A stretch of DNA of 20,067 nt from assembly GCA_964572065.1 (NCBI GenBank), contig CAZNER010000036.1, positions 1 through 20,067 of the forward strand, in the 5' to 3' direction. The translations under genes were made by a program, and so were the position numbers. The stretch is from CAZNER01 sp964572065 (GTDB lineage Bacteria; Patescibacteriota; Dojkabacteria; JAHIVN01). This document shows, in pieces, positions 1-6,928 of this stretch (the stretch's first letter is position 1; each line of letters begins with the position of its first letter). The notes under the pieces are model-generated. The model did not search any database and was not told where the DNA came from. It was given only the letters and a program-made list of their open reading frames with translations.

Positions 1-248
1 TCTAATTTATCTTTATATCTTAAATCCTCGGTATACATCCGATATTCTGCTCTCTTTTTAGCCCATTCATATATTACATCTATTCTAATATTGGGATGAT
101 TTAATAGAGAAAGATGTCTTGAGAATTTAATTGCTGGGTGTTTATAATCTTTATATAATTCACATTCATCAGATATTTTATTTGTTCTACCCTCTTCTCT
201 ACAACCTATAGTTTTTGAGTGATGGACATAACAATTATCTGTATTCAT
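1..248 (-). CDS. Unrecognised protein, 3' part cut by window edge
   Basis: An open frame starts at an ATG at 248 and runs off the left edge after 82 codons without a stop. It begins MNTDNCYVHH and is rich in charged residues, with three cysteines in the first 30 residues (including C6, C16 and C29). The start overlaps the TGA of the gene before it by the 4-base ATGA arrangement used throughout this operon, which supports the frame. A GGAATTGGAG stretch just upstream can serve as ribosome-binding site. I recognise no family; the His/Cys-rich N-terminus could bind metal. Confidence 0.6.
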   Translation of the reverse strand, partial: MNTDNCYVHHSKTIGCREEGRTNKISDECELYKDYKHPAIKFSRHLSLLNHPNIRIDVIYEWAKKRAEYRMYTEDLRYKDKL

Positions 249-553
249 CTCCAATTCCTTCTCTGCTTCTTTTTTCTATCCTTCTTATTTCTAATTTTTT
301 TACCCTTTTTAGGTGGTACTATTATTCTATGTTCATTCTTCTTAAGGATAACCAAATATCCTGCTAATCTATTTCTTAAAGTCTTACTTGATATATCAGT
401 TATCTTATTTATTATATCTTTATTAATCTCAAAGTCTGTGGTTATTATAGAACCATATTGCTCCATAATTTTTTCTCCGATGTCTTTTATATAATCTGGT
501 CTTATCTTACCAATGCTAAACCAACTCCATTTCCCATTAAGGGTGTACCACAT
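245..553 (-). CDS. Unrecognised basic protein with possible helix-turn-helix; start uncertain
   Basis: This 102-codon frame ends in an ATGA overlap with the next gene, so its 3' part is well supported. The middle (about residues 14-68) is a regular run of helices and could be a small DNA-binding domain; the tail after residue 75 is very basic (K/R-rich), typical of a nucleic-acid-binding extension. The ATG at 553 lies inside the zinc-ribbon gene read in another frame, 52 bases before that gene stops, an overlap unlike the 1-25 base overlaps elsewhere. Either translation starts at this ATG or a later one (for example the Met of MEQYGS), or the zinc ribbon and this frame are one protein separated by a frameshift. 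Confidence 0.6.
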   Translation of the reverse strand: MWYTLNGKWSWFSIGKIRPDYIKDIGEKIMEQYGSIITTDFEINKDIINKITDISSKTLRNRLAGYLVILKKNEHRIIVPPKKGKKIRNKKDRKKKQRRNWR

Positions 554-630
554 TTAGGGCACACTGTCATATGATAAAACTTACTTCCAGTAAATTCGTA
601 TCCACAATTTGGACAAACTATATTACTCAT
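502..630 (-). CDS. Small zinc-ribbon protein (possibly N-terminal part of a frameshifted gene)
   Basis: A 42-residue protein starting at the ATG at 630, overlapping the previous stop as ATGA with GGTGGAG just upstream. It carries two Cys pairs, C-P-N-C at residues 6-9 and C-P-K-C at 24-27, with 14 residues between them: a complete rubredoxin-type zinc ribbon. After the second knuckle the frame continues only 15 residues. The other frame over the same bases reads on as a plausible continuation (YTLNGKWSWFSIGK), so this may be the N-terminal domain of one longer zinc-ribbon protein with a frameshift after the second Cys pair. Confidence 0.6.
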   Translation of the reverse strand: MSNIVCPNCGYEFTGSKFYHMTVCPKCGTPLMGNGVGLALVR

Positions 631-902
631 AACTTCTCCACCATTAAATCGTCATTATTTATTTCCCATAATCCATCTATTAAGACTGTATATTCACTAT
701 TTTCTTTAAGTACCCTAATTCTACCTGATGTTATCCAATTCATAACTTTATCACTTTCTTTTTCATATTTATTAATATTATCAATCAATTCTAATATTAC
801 ATCCTTAATATCAATATACGAACTAGGGTCTCCTTCTCCCCAAGACCAACCTTTGGATTTAAAGACGCTATATATTTCTTTTGATATTTTATCTAGGTTC
901 AT
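627..902 (-). CDS. Small protein of the left cassette, M-V-E-K-L tail
   Basis: A 91-residue acidic protein of unknown family. The start at 902 lies in an ATGA overlap with the previous gene and is preceded by GGTGATTAG, a strong ribosome-binding site. The C-terminal half has a strand-like stretch (ITSGRIRVLKE) followed by an acidic helix and the tail NNDDLMVEKL, which matches the tails of its neighbours. The DNA encoding that tail contains GGTGGAG, the ribosome-binding site of the next gene. Position within the cassette and the shared tail suggest a common role with the genes around it, unknown from sequence. Confidence 0.75.
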   Translation of the reverse strand: MNLDKISKEIYSVFKSKGWSWGEGDPSSYIDIKDVILELIDNINKYEKESDKVMNWITSGRIRVLKENSEYTVLIDGLWEINNDDLMVEKL

Positions 903-1084
903 AATCTAATCACCATTAATATATCATCAAGTTCTTCTTTATTTTTAATCTTATCTATATCCCAGTAATCTTCTATCTCTTCATATTCATCGTATGGTAT
1001 CCATATATCAGTGCCATCTAATAGATTAACTTCTTCTTCTAACATGTGAGATATATACTTAGGTAATGAGCTATATGCACTCAT
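899..1084 (-). CDS. Small acidic protein of the left cassette, M-V-I-R-L tail
   Basis: A 61-residue acidic protein with a high Tyr/Asp/Glu content. It contains LLDGTDIWIPYDEYEE, resembling the 'L-x-D-G-T ... Y' element seen in neighbouring cassette members, then a KNKEELDDIL helix and the shared tail MVIRL. Both ends are ATGA overlaps. The tail codons contain GGTGATTAG, placed correctly for the next start. No known family recognised. Confidence 0.72.
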   Translation of the reverse strand: MSAYSSLPKYISHMLEEEVNLLDGTDIWIPYDEYEEIEDYWDIDKIKNKEELDDILMVIRL

Positions 1085-1383
1085 AATTCATCAATCATTA
1101 CTTCATCCATAAATTCGTCATATGTGACTTCATGGAGTTCGTCATCATCTAAACCTGATTTAAATATTTTAATATATTCTACTTTATGTCTACCATCTTT
1201 AAATATCTTATATACTTCAGCTGGAGTAACTTCCTCGGCTGTTATTTCTGCTGATATATCATAAGGTTGTCCAGGTTTACCACTTATAGAAAAACTAGTT
1301 ATCTCAACATTTTTAAACATTATAAAGTTATCAGGTTTATTATCATCTACTCTAAATATTAATTCCTTGGTTTCAGTTTTCAT
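1081..1383 (-). CDS. Left-cassette protein, paralogue of the gene at 4312-4620
   Basis: A 100-residue protein with alternating strand-like segments (ELIFRVDD, FIMFKNVEITSFSI, DISAEITAEEV) followed by IFKDGRHKVEYIKIF, then EVTYDEF and the tail MIDEL. The same order (I-x-F-K-D-G-x-H-K-V, then [V/I]-T-Y-[D/N]-[E/D]-F, then M-I-x-x-L) is present in the gene at 4312-4620, so the two are paralogues about 3 kb apart. The tail codons read ATG ATT here and carry no GGTG, so conservation of M-I is not explained by the ribosome-binding site of the next gene. The fold looks like a small beta-rich domain plus a terminal helix; function unknown. Confidence 0.75.
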   Translation of the reverse strand: MKTETKELIFRVDDNKPDNFIMFKNVEITSFSISGKPGQPYDISAEITAEEVTPAEVYKIFKDGRHKVEYIKIFKSGLDDDELHEVTYDEFMDEVMIDEL

Positions 1384-1727
1384 AACTCTTCAACCATTCT
1401 CATCTCATCTAAGATTTTATTAAACTCTTTCTCGTCCTTGCAATCTTCTGGCATCATTTTGTTTCTTATACAGAACTCCATGTATTTCTTTAAATTAAGA
1501 GTCTTTTGTGTACCATCCATTAATGAAAATGATACCACTATCCTATCAGCTTCTAATGGAACTAAGGGTGTAGTACCTGTAGTCCAAGGACCGTAATGAC
1601 TATAATCTGTGAAACCTCCATATGTAGTATTAGTATAAGATTTAGATGTGGAATCTGTATATTTCTTTGACTTTGAATCCGTTGTTGAAGGTTTATAGTA
1701 ATATGAAGTTGTTGTATTGTAACTCAT
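1380..1727 (-). CDS. Left-cassette protein with Ser/Thr/Tyr-rich head, M-V-E-E-L tail
   Basis: I place the start at the ATG at 1727, which overlaps the previous TGA as ATGA and is preceded by GGTGAG; an upstream in-frame ATG at 1748 would overlap the previous gene by 25 bases. The first half of the 115-residue product is low-complexity and rich in Ser, Thr, Tyr and Gly. The second half is a folded-looking module: IVVSFSLMDGTQKTLNLKK, Y-x-E-F, P-E-D-C-K-D-E-K-E-F, ending RMVEEL. The gene at 1957-2295 has the same module, so the two share a C-terminal domain under different heads. The head resembles flexible tails or surface linkers; role unknown. Confidence 0.72.
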   Translation of the reverse strand: MSYNTTTSYYYKPSTTDSKSKKYTDSTSKSYTNTTYGGFTDYSHYGPWTTGTTPLVPLEADRIVVSFSLMDGTQKTLNLKKYMEFCIRNKMMPEDCKDEKEFNKILDEMRMVEEL

Positions 1728-1960
1728 AAAGCTCTCACCATAATCCAATCTATAAAATCTTCTTTAGTCCAATGATTATTTCTTAATTCAGTTAAATCGT
1801 TACTATCTATATCAACATTAACTTCAAACTCTTCCTCGTCTAAGAACCTTATTCTAGCTTTAATTACTGACTCGTTATTATCAAAGGAGTTTCCATCTAC
1901 AAAAAAGTCTACTGCTAATATACCTTCAATAGAGGGATATGTCATATATTGGGTAGTCAT
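1724..1960 (-). CDS. Left-cassette protein, M-V-R-A-L tail
   Basis: A 78-residue acidic protein. Residues 30-50 (VIKARIRFLDEEEFEVNV) match the strand-turn-strand element of neighbouring cassette members with DGT replaced by DEE. The C-terminus HWTKEDFIDWIMVRAL fits the shared pattern of (W/C/V/I)-T-x-(E/D)-(E/D)-(F/Y), a few residues, M-(V/I)-x-x-L. Both ends are ATGA overlaps; GGTGAATG precedes the start and GGTGAG in the tail codons serves the next gene. No known family. Confidence 0.73.
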   Translation of the reverse strand: MTTQYMTYPSIEGILAVDFFVDGNSFDNNESVIKARIRFLDEEEFEVNVDIDSNDLTELRNNHWTKEDFIDWIMVRAL

Positions 1961-2295
1961 AATTCATTCACCATTTTCCATTCTTCGTATTCTTCTTTAG
2001 TGCAATCCTCTAACTCTTTACCCATTCTATATGGGAATTTAATATAGTCAATTAATTTAATATCTACTTCTGTACCATCTTTAAGTTTTATCTTAATATA
2101 AACATCATTATCGATATAAGATCTTATGTTATTATTCCAAGATCCAGCTCCACCTATAAATGATGAACCACTTATAGAGCATGAGCCACTTGCTGATATA
2201 TAATATATATTACTATTACTAGAGAATGTTAAGCTACTAGAGGTTATACTTCCATATAATAAATTATTTGTTACACCGTATGCACTTGAATTCAT
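1957..2295 (-). CDS. Left-cassette protein with Ser-rich head, M-V-N-E-L tail
   Basis: A 112-residue protein whose first 60 residues are Ser/Asn/Gly-rich with alternating hydrophobics (for example SSSLTFSSNSNIYYISASGS), as in short beta-repeat or adhesin-like segments. From residue 67 it carries the shared module: VYIKIKLKDGTEVDIKLIDY, then K-F ... E-D-C-T-K-E-E-Y and the tail KMVNEL. The same module in 1380-1727 sits behind a different head. Overlaps are ATGA at both ends. It could be a structural or surface protein, but nothing here proves that. Confidence 0.74.
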   Translation of the reverse strand: MNSSAYGVTNNLLYGSITSSSLTFSSNSNIYYISASGSCSISGSSFIGGAGSWNNNIRSYIDNDVYIKIKLKDGTEVDIKLIDYIKFPYRMGKELEDCTKEEYEEWKMVNEL

Positions 2296-2591
2296 AATTC
2301 CACAATCATCTTCTTATCTAGATACTCCTCATAAGTATCCCATTCAGGTGGGTTAAAGGTATCCATATAATTTTTATAATCCTCGTCACTTATATGAATT
2401 ACTTTTTGGTCTTTTAATACTATCTTTCTCTGAAACAATGCTCTATACATATCAGGATGTATAACAGCTTTATTGGGAGCTATCCCAGCTCTAACTACTT
2501 GAGCTAAAGCTGCGGATAATTCTTCCATTGTGACTCCAGTTTTTTTGCTGACTTCACAAAAACATTCAATGTTATTCGTCACAGAAACCAT
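2292..2591 (-). CDS. Left-cassette protein, M-I-V-E-L tail
   Basis: A 99-residue protein with a helical first half (TGVTMEELSAALAQVVRAGI) that resembles a small helical recognition or HTH-like bundle, then RKIVLKDQKVIHISDEDY and the cassette C-terminus TYEEYLDKKMIVEL. It starts at 2591, inside the last 20 bases of the RecA-like gene, with AAGGATT just upstream; a GTG at 2579 is an alternative start. The tail reads ATG ATT GTG GAA TTA TGA, so the shared M-I is kept while the GTGG signal for the next gene is shifted by one codon. Function unknown. Confidence 0.72.
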   Translation of the reverse strand: MVSVTNNIECFCEVSKKTGVTMEELSAALAQVVRAGIAPNKAVIHPDMYRALFQRKIVLKDQKVIHISDEDYKNYMDTFNPPEWDTYEEYLDKKMIVEL

Positions 2592-3615
2592 AATCCTTCT
2601 TTAATCTTACTGGTATTAATTCACCAGTAGATGGTTCATCTGGTCTTCTTAATAATTTAACCCTACGAGCCTCTACTCCCCATCCTGTGGATGTCTTTAT
2701 TTTATTGGGAGCATCTATAAATTCTAGAGCATATTTACTATTATAGAGGATTGGATTACCACCATAAGGTTTTCCTAAATCTCTACCGAAGGGCATTATT
2801 GGATTAATAGTTGCATGATGTATGACTATTACGGCTATATCATATAACTTAGCTACATGATATAATTTACCAAATAACCTCTCTACTAACTGTGCTCTAG
2901 CAGGAAGATTCTGTGTCTCTGAACCTACTGAATCCTTAATAGGTTTAGTTAGAGAATCTAATATAATCATAGATGTATTTTGTAAATCCTTATCCTTTAA
3001 AGTTGGAGTACAATTCTGAAACTTAACTGAATACTTACCATTCTTGGATATTTCAAATGTTACCATATATCCAAACATTTGTAAGAGTTTCTGTATGGAT
3101 AATAGTTGGGTATCTCCTAATGTATGGAGTATCTTGTATTTACTATCAATAGTTGGTTTAGTTAAACCGTAACGATTCATGAACTTATAATGTAATAATC
3201 TTACATCATAATCTCTTAAACCTTCTGTTTCTATTAGGATAGTATTCTTACCAGTTTTTGCTATGTTAGATAAACCTGCACCATGTCCGAATAGACTCTT
3301 TCCTGATTCAGGTTCTCCAAATATAGCAGTAACTATACTGTAAGGAACTCCTCCACCCAATATATTATCGACGGTCTTACATCCTGTTTCCACAAAATTT
3401 AGATCTGTTTTCTTTACCATTTTATCTTTCTCTAAATTATTTAATAATCTGATTATGTGTTTACAAGCCTGATTATTGAATATGTAGTAGGGACATGAGC
3501 ACCAATAGCGATTAAGTTCACTATCGATTGACGAACAGTACTCTTCTCCAGTATCTCCTTCAATAATTGCTCGGGCAATTCCGAGGTTATCATAAAAAAT
3601 CTCTTTGATTTTCAT
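2572..3615 (-). CDS. SWIM zinc finger + RecA/RadB-like ATPase
   Basis: A 347-residue ATPase with two domains. Residues 35-57 form a SWIM zinc finger, C39-x-C41 followed by C51-x-H53, a module that binds DNA or partner proteins. From residue 78 the pattern GCKTVDNILGGGV leads into Walker A at 100-107 (GEPESGKS) and Walker B around 215-221 (SMIILDS, D220), followed by VIVIHHATINP and a glycine-rich stretch typical of RecA/RadA loop 2. The GGGV and Walker layout is closest to archaeal RadB and KaiC-family proteins. It lacks an obvious RadA N-terminal helix-hairpin-helix; the SWIM domain takes that place. With the exonuclease and DHH gene next to it, a role in recombination or replication fork repair is likely. 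It could be a mediator rather than a strand-exchange recombinase. Confidence 0.88.
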   Translation of the reverse strand: MKIKEIFYDNLGIARAIIEGDTGEEYCSSIDSELNRYWCSCPYYIFNNQACKHIIRLLNNLEKDKMVKKTDLNFVETGCKTVDNILGGGVPYSIVTAIFGEPESGKSLFGHGAGLSNIAKTGKNTILIETEGLRDYDVRLLHYKFMNRYGLTKPTIDSKYKILHTLGDTQLLSIQKLLQMFGYMVTFEISKNGKYSVKFQNCTPTLKDKDLQNTSMIILDSLTKPIKDSVGSETQNLPARAQLVERLFGKLYHVAKLYDIAVIVIHHATINPIMPFGRDLGKPYGGNPILYNSKYALEFIDAPNKIKTSTGWGVEARRVKLLRRPDEPSTGELIPVRLKKDYGFCDE

Positions 3616-3627
3616 AAAAAGTATTCA

Positions 3628-4302
3628 TTAGCAACTCCTAGTTGTATCCCTTACGAATTCTTTAACTTTATCGTGGAGTTTTTCTAGTATAACAACATCT
3701 TTTTTATTATGATCTAATATATAGTCTAAGGCTTTTTTATCGCCTGATAATGCTCTTATCCAATATAAACTATCTATGTGAGTTTTACCCTCTATTCCTA
3801 GGTGCTTACAAGCTGACTCTAATCTATTGGAATGGAGACACATCTTTGCTCTTACCATATACCATACATCTTTATGTTGTAATTCTCCATACATTGGAAA
3901 GTCTATACCCCAATACATAGCTCGTGTTCTTATAAATGGAATATCAAACTTAGTTGAGTAATATCCCATAACTACATCAAACTTTTTCATGTCCTCTATA
4001 CATTGGCGTACTAGTCTCTTATCTAATGTACCATCATCAATTTCTTTCTTGGTAATAGTATCACAAAGTATTTTCTTATTTCCTTTTTCTTTTATTGCAT
4101 AGGATAACATTATACCAAAATTAGCTTTTAGATTACTAGTTTCAATATCTAAATATCCTATCTTTACATTTGCATCCTGTCGTTCTTTGACATAACATGC
4201 TGGATGTTCTGCATATCTATGTCCGTGCTTACATCTTCCTTTAAAGAGTTCTTGTAACTCTTTCTTCTTCATTTTAAATGGGTTAAATTTTTCTTCTGTC
4301 AT
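3628..4302 (-). CDS. DnaQ/PolB-type 3'-5' exonuclease with N-terminal zinc motif
   Basis: A 224-residue RNase H-fold nuclease. Exo I is LDIETS with D52 and E54; Exo II is the YYSTKFDIPFI region; Exo III is YILDHNKKDVVIL near the C-terminus. These are the acidic metal-binding residues of the family that includes the proofreading domain of B-family polymerases. Residues 24-36 (C-K-H-G-H ... H-P-A-C) form a likely zinc knuckle ahead of the catalytic domain. No polymerase domain follows, so this is a stand-alone exonuclease. It lies between the RecA/RadB-like ATPase and the DHH gene, suggesting end trimming in replication or recombination. Confidence 0.87.
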   Translation of the reverse strand: MTEEKFNPFKMKKKELQELFKGRCKHGHRYAEHPACYVKERQDANVKIGYLDIETSNLKANFGIMLSYAIKEKGNKKILCDTITKKEIDDGTLDKRLVRQCIEDMKKFDVVMGYYSTKFDIPFIRTRAMYWGIDFPMYGELQHKDVWYMVRAKMCLHSNRLESACKHLGIEGKTHIDSLYWIRALSGDKKALDYILDHNKKDVVILEKLHDKVKEFVRDTTRSC

Positions 4303-4311
4303 ATCAATACC

Positions 4312-4620
4312 CTATAGTTTTTCTATCATTAATTTATCCTTAAAGTCATTATAGGTAATTTCTGATATCTCATTATAACCATACTTGTCTTTAAAGTCTA
4401 GATAATCAAGTATATTAACTTTATGAATTCCATCCTTAAATTTTATTGGTGTCTCTTCTTTAGTTGATAAAATTTCTCCAACTAAATTGATGGTTATATC
4501 TGATAAAGGTAAATTGTTGGCATCTGTATGGATATCATATTGATTAATACCCTTAACATCAAATACTAAAAATGAGTCATCATTCCTACTCATCTGTATA
4601 ATCATATGCTTACCAACCAT
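4312..4620 (-). CDS. Cassette-type protein inside the replication module, M-I-E-K-L tail
   Basis: A 102-residue paralogue of the gene at 1081-1383: PIKFKDGIHKVNILDYLDF, then EITYNDF and the tail KLMIEKL. Unlike most tail-bearing genes it does not overlap its downstream neighbour: it ends in TAG nine bases before the next ATG, and the tail DNA holds no GGTG. Conservation of the tail here therefore looks like a protein-level feature. The annotated ATG at 4620 has AAGG too close to be ideal; in-frame ATGs at 4605 and 4593 are alternatives. Its place between the DHH and exonuclease genes may link the cassette proteins to DNA metabolism. Confidence 0.72.
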   Translation of the reverse strand: MVGKHMIIQMSRNDDSFLVFDVKGINQYDIHTDANNLPLSDITINLVGEILSTKEETPIKFKDGIHKVNILDYLDFKDKYGYNEISEITYNDFKDKLMIEKL

Positions 4621-4649
4621 CCTTATATCATTAGATATCGTTATATTAG

Positions 4650-5558
4650 CTATTTAATCACCTTAATGATATCTTCTACCAAGATATCTGGATTAACAGT
4701 ACATGTAGCTCCACAGAAACCAGGATGTCCATCTATTATCAGATAATCTAAGTGTTTAAGTTTATCTTTCCAGTAATAAGCTAAATCTCCTCTTAAGGAG
4801 CCACTTCCAGTTCTTCTATTAATAGCCATTACTGTTTTACCATTTAGAGATGATTGCATAGATGATGCAATATATCCTGACATTCTAAATTCACTATTAA
4901 ATATAAATAAAGCTATCTTATCAAATTCATACATCCTTGAAGTCTTTATAATATTCTCATACTCTATACTCACTTCTCTCTTTGCACCTTGTGCTTTAAG
5001 AGAGTGTATAATATTTATAGGTTGTTCTGAATATCTAACAAGATTCAAAGCTTCCGTGAAATCACTCTTTCTTAAAAGTGAATTTACATTTGACGAGAGT
5101 AATTTATAAACTGGATATACTCCCATATTCCATTTACCATAAGACTTATAAGCTGATGTCTTTATATGAGTTAATAATTGAGGACAAGTATCATATACCT
5201 CCGTTGGTATAAGTTCAGGTTGTCCATCTCCAACTAATCCTATAGCTAATTTCCACCATTCTGTTTTTGGTATAACATCCTTAAATGTTTTCCAAGCTAT
5301 ATATGATGCAGGTACATCATCTGATATTAGCTTATATTTTCTGTCTTTCCTGTGAGGTAAGTGGTGGTCAATAACATTTAATCCTTCCATATTCTGGAGA
5401 GGTCTCATGTCTACCATCCAATCTCCTTTCTTTAAGCCTGTGGTATCACCGAATGGACCATCCCACAACTCAATCTTAGCATCCTTAACACCATATGCAG
5501 TAAAGTATGCACTAGTTATACCATCTGCATCGTGGTGTGCACGTATTGTAGTAACCAT
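4650..5558 (-). CDS. DHH-family phosphoesterase (RecJ/GAN-like)
   Basis: A 302-residue metal-dependent phosphoesterase. Motif I is AHHDADGITSA (H8/H9, D10, D12), motif II around D50 (VDMRPL), motif III is the name-giving D64-H65-H66, and near the C-terminus D276-G-H-P-G-F resembles the DHHA1 GGHP substrate loop. Relatives are RecJ 5'-3' exonucleases, archaeal GAN and short-oligonucleotide phosphodiesterases. At 302 residues it is shorter than RecJ and lacks its extra OB-fold, so an archaeal GAN-like or nanoRNase-like enzyme fits best. GGTGTAG precedes the start, and its own C-terminus (KVIK-stop) embeds GGTGATTAA. Confidence 0.88.
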   Translation of the reverse strand: MVTTIRAHHDADGITSAYFTAYGVKDAKIELWDGPFGDTTGLKKGDWMVDMRPLQNMEGLNVIDHHLPHRKDRKYKLISDDVPASYIAWKTFKDVIPKTEWWKLAIGLVGDGQPELIPTEVYDTCPQLLTHIKTSAYKSYGKWNMGVYPVYKLLSSNVNSLLRKSDFTEALNLVRYSEQPINIIHSLKAQGAKREVSIEYENIIKTSRMYEFDKIALFIFNSEFRMSGYIASSMQSSLNGKTVMAINRRTGSGSLRGDLAYYWKDKLKHLDYLIIDGHPGFCGATCTVNPDILVEDIIKVIK

Positions 5559-5566
5559 ATCTACAC

Positions 5567-5737
5567 CTACTCTTTCACTTTCTTAGGTGTAGATTTTTTC
5601 TCTTTAGATATAAAGTACTTTACTAGAGCACCTAATTTTGCGTAGCATTTTGGACAGATAGAATATCTCTCAATCTGTATATTATCATCTTCATCTTGTA
5701 AGGTTCTCTCACAAAATGAGCAAGTTACCATAGCCAT
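5567..5737 (-). CDS. Small zinc-ribbon protein with basic tail
   Basis: A 56-residue protein that starts at the ATG at 5737 behind a strong GGTGATAA site. C6-x-x-C9 and C29-x-x-C32 make a zinc ribbon with a 19-residue spacer, and the last 15 residues are lysine-rich. It sits between the putative DNA-binding protein and the DHH nuclease, in line with a nucleic-acid-binding accessory factor. The second Met (MAMV) could also initiate. No specific family recognised. Confidence 0.75.
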   Translation of the reverse strand: MAMVTCSFCERTLQDEDDNIQIERYSICPKCYAKLGALVKYFISKEKKSTPKKVKE

Positions 5738-5747
5738 TATTTATCAC

Positions 5748-6407
5748 CTATAATATATATATTTTATTATCTTGTTCTCTTATGACATTATCACTTAAAA
5801 GGTTATCCCATATATCGTTGATTTCATCTGTTCCTATATTGGTAACCAAATTTAAATATACAATAAGATCATTCTTTGCTAATCCACCAGCTGACTGGTC
5901 TTTCTTAGCTTTCAATGCTTCTATAATCTTAGAGTCTATTTTAGACTTTACATTAGTTGGAGAAGGGGAACTTTTAGTTTCCCCTTTTCCGAGATATTTT
6001 ATATCCCAATCCCATCTACCTACTCGGTTGACGGACCATTTTGTACCAGGTAAGTCTTTATTATCTATACCACTAGCTCTCATAACTTCTATGAATGAAG
6101 TTAGATTTTTACTTCTAGCTCCACCAAAGCTGTAGTATTTATGAGCTCCGTTTATCACACACTTTGCTTCAAACTTTGCCCATGGTTCTCTAGGATTTCC
6201 ACTAAAATCTAGTATAGGATTTCCTTGAGCATCTGTAACTGGAGGGTTCCATACCCTACCAGCAAAGTCTTCATCGCCTGGTTCAAACTTTTCTATTGAA
6301 GATTCAAACTCCAATATAACTTCTCCGACATCTTCTTTGTGAAAGAAATACTGACCGCCAGCTTCTTTCAGGATGTCGTTCAACATGTCGTTGCTTACTT
6401 CTACCAT
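5748..6407 (-). CDS. Putative nucleic-acid-binding protein with C-terminal winged helix
   Basis: A 219-residue protein. The first 140 residues are rich in aromatic residues and strands (WAKFEAKCVINGAHKYYSFG, WSVNRVGRWDWDIKYLG), compatible with an OB-fold or similar ssDNA-binding domain. A Ser/Pro linker (about 142-153) leads to residues 155-219, helix-helix-wing shaped (SKIIEALKA, NDLIVYLN, DEINDIWDNLLSDNVI, KIYIL). OB-fold plus linker plus winged helix is the layout of RPA32-type proteins, which is how I read it, but no diagnostic motif proves it. GGAGGAAAAA precedes the ATG at 6407. It heads the replication module in transcript order. Confidence 0.7.
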   Translation of the reverse strand: MVEVSNDMLNDILKEAGGQYFFHKEDVGEVILEFESSIEKFEPGDEDFAGRVWNPPVTDAQGNPILDFSGNPREPWAKFEAKCVINGAHKYYSFGGARSKNLTSFIEVMRASGIDNKDLPGTKWSVNRVGRWDWDIKYLGKGETKSSPSPTNVKSKIDSKIIEALKAKKDQSAGGLAKNDLIVYLNLVTNIGTDEINDIWDNLLSDNVIREQDNKIYIL

Positions 6408-6434
6408 ATTTTTTCCTCCATATTTATTTTATAT

Positions 6435-6653
6435 TTATAATCCGAATAAGAATCTGAGAATTCTAAAAATTCTAAAATCCTCTATATTAATACCACCATA
6501 TCTTATCCCTAAGACTGATGATGACATTGCAAATCCAATAAATGCTATTGGAGCTATTGCCATAAAAATAGTTTGGTTACGTTTTCTTTTATAAATAAGT
6601 TTTACATCTTCCTTACTTATATCTAATTTCTTACGAATTTCTTCTATGTTCAT
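6435..6653 (-). CDS. Small membrane protein
   Basis: A 72-residue protein with a charged N-terminal helix (about 1-26), a hydrophobic stretch around 29-50 (FMAIAPIAFIGFAMSSSVLG) that would cross the membrane once, and a basic/aromatic C-terminus (FRIFRILRFLFGL) that could lie on the membrane. Starts at ATG 6653 in an ATGA overlap with GAGGAAG upstream. No family recognised; could be a holin-like or envelope-associated protein, but single-span small proteins are common in viruses. Confidence 0.68.
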   Translation of the reverse strand: MNIEEIRKKLDISKEDVKLIYKRKRNQTIFMAIAPIAFIGFAMSSSVLGIRYGGINIEDFRIFRILRFLFGL

Positions 6654-6928
6654 ATTTCTTCCTCTTTTTTATTTCTTTTAATCTTATAAGCATCCTCTAA
6701 CAATAAGATTTCTGTCCTTAAAATAGTAACCTTATCATTATCTGATTCATATTTAATATCATTCTTTCTCTTAGTTATTAGGACTTGTATATCCTGTAAA
6801 TCTAAATACTCATCAACAAACTTCCATAGAGCATAATATCTCTTGTTAGCTCTAGCTGATTTAGGCTCTTCACCTGTAGATGTAAGGATAATCCTTCCGT
6901 TCTCTGATGTTCCAGTTCTCTTAGTCAT
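6650..6928 (-). CDS. Unrecognised helical protein
   Basis: A 92-residue basic protein. After an N-terminal RTGTSENGRIILTSTG segment the rest is predicted mostly helical with heptad-like spacing (LWKFVDEYLDLQDIQVLI, ILRTEILLLEDAY), which could form a coiled coil. The C-terminus KKEEEI overlaps the next start as ATGA, and GAGGAAG in those codons is the next ribosome-binding site. No known family. Confidence 0.68.
   Translation of the reverse strand: MTKRTGTSENGRIILTSTGEEPKSARANKRYYALWKFVDEYLDLQDIQVLITKRKNDIKYESDNDKVTILRTEILLLEDAYKIKRNKKEEEI

Larger units (their letters stand above)
627..2591 (-). repeat. Tandem array of seven small genes with shared C-terminal module (left cassette)
   Basis: Seven consecutive overlapping genes carry different N-terminal heads (Ser-rich, Tyr/Thr-rich, helical) but similar C-termini: I-x-(L/F)-(K/M/L)-D-G/E..., then an aromatic D-Y/x-Y segment, then (T/K)-x-(E/D)-(E/D)-(F/Y)...M-(V/I)-x-x-L. 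The outermost members are most diverged. The gene at 4312-4620 is a detached member. Confidence 0.6.

Noticed and set aside
219..909. Rightward hydrophobic open frames (219-494 and 571-909)
   Set aside because: They are complements of Lys/Glu-rich leftward genes, so hydrophobicity is an artefact; no start signals.
5782..6594. Rightward frames at 5782-6135 and 6373-6594
   Set aside because: Complement of the winged-helix and small membrane genes; no ribosome-binding site.
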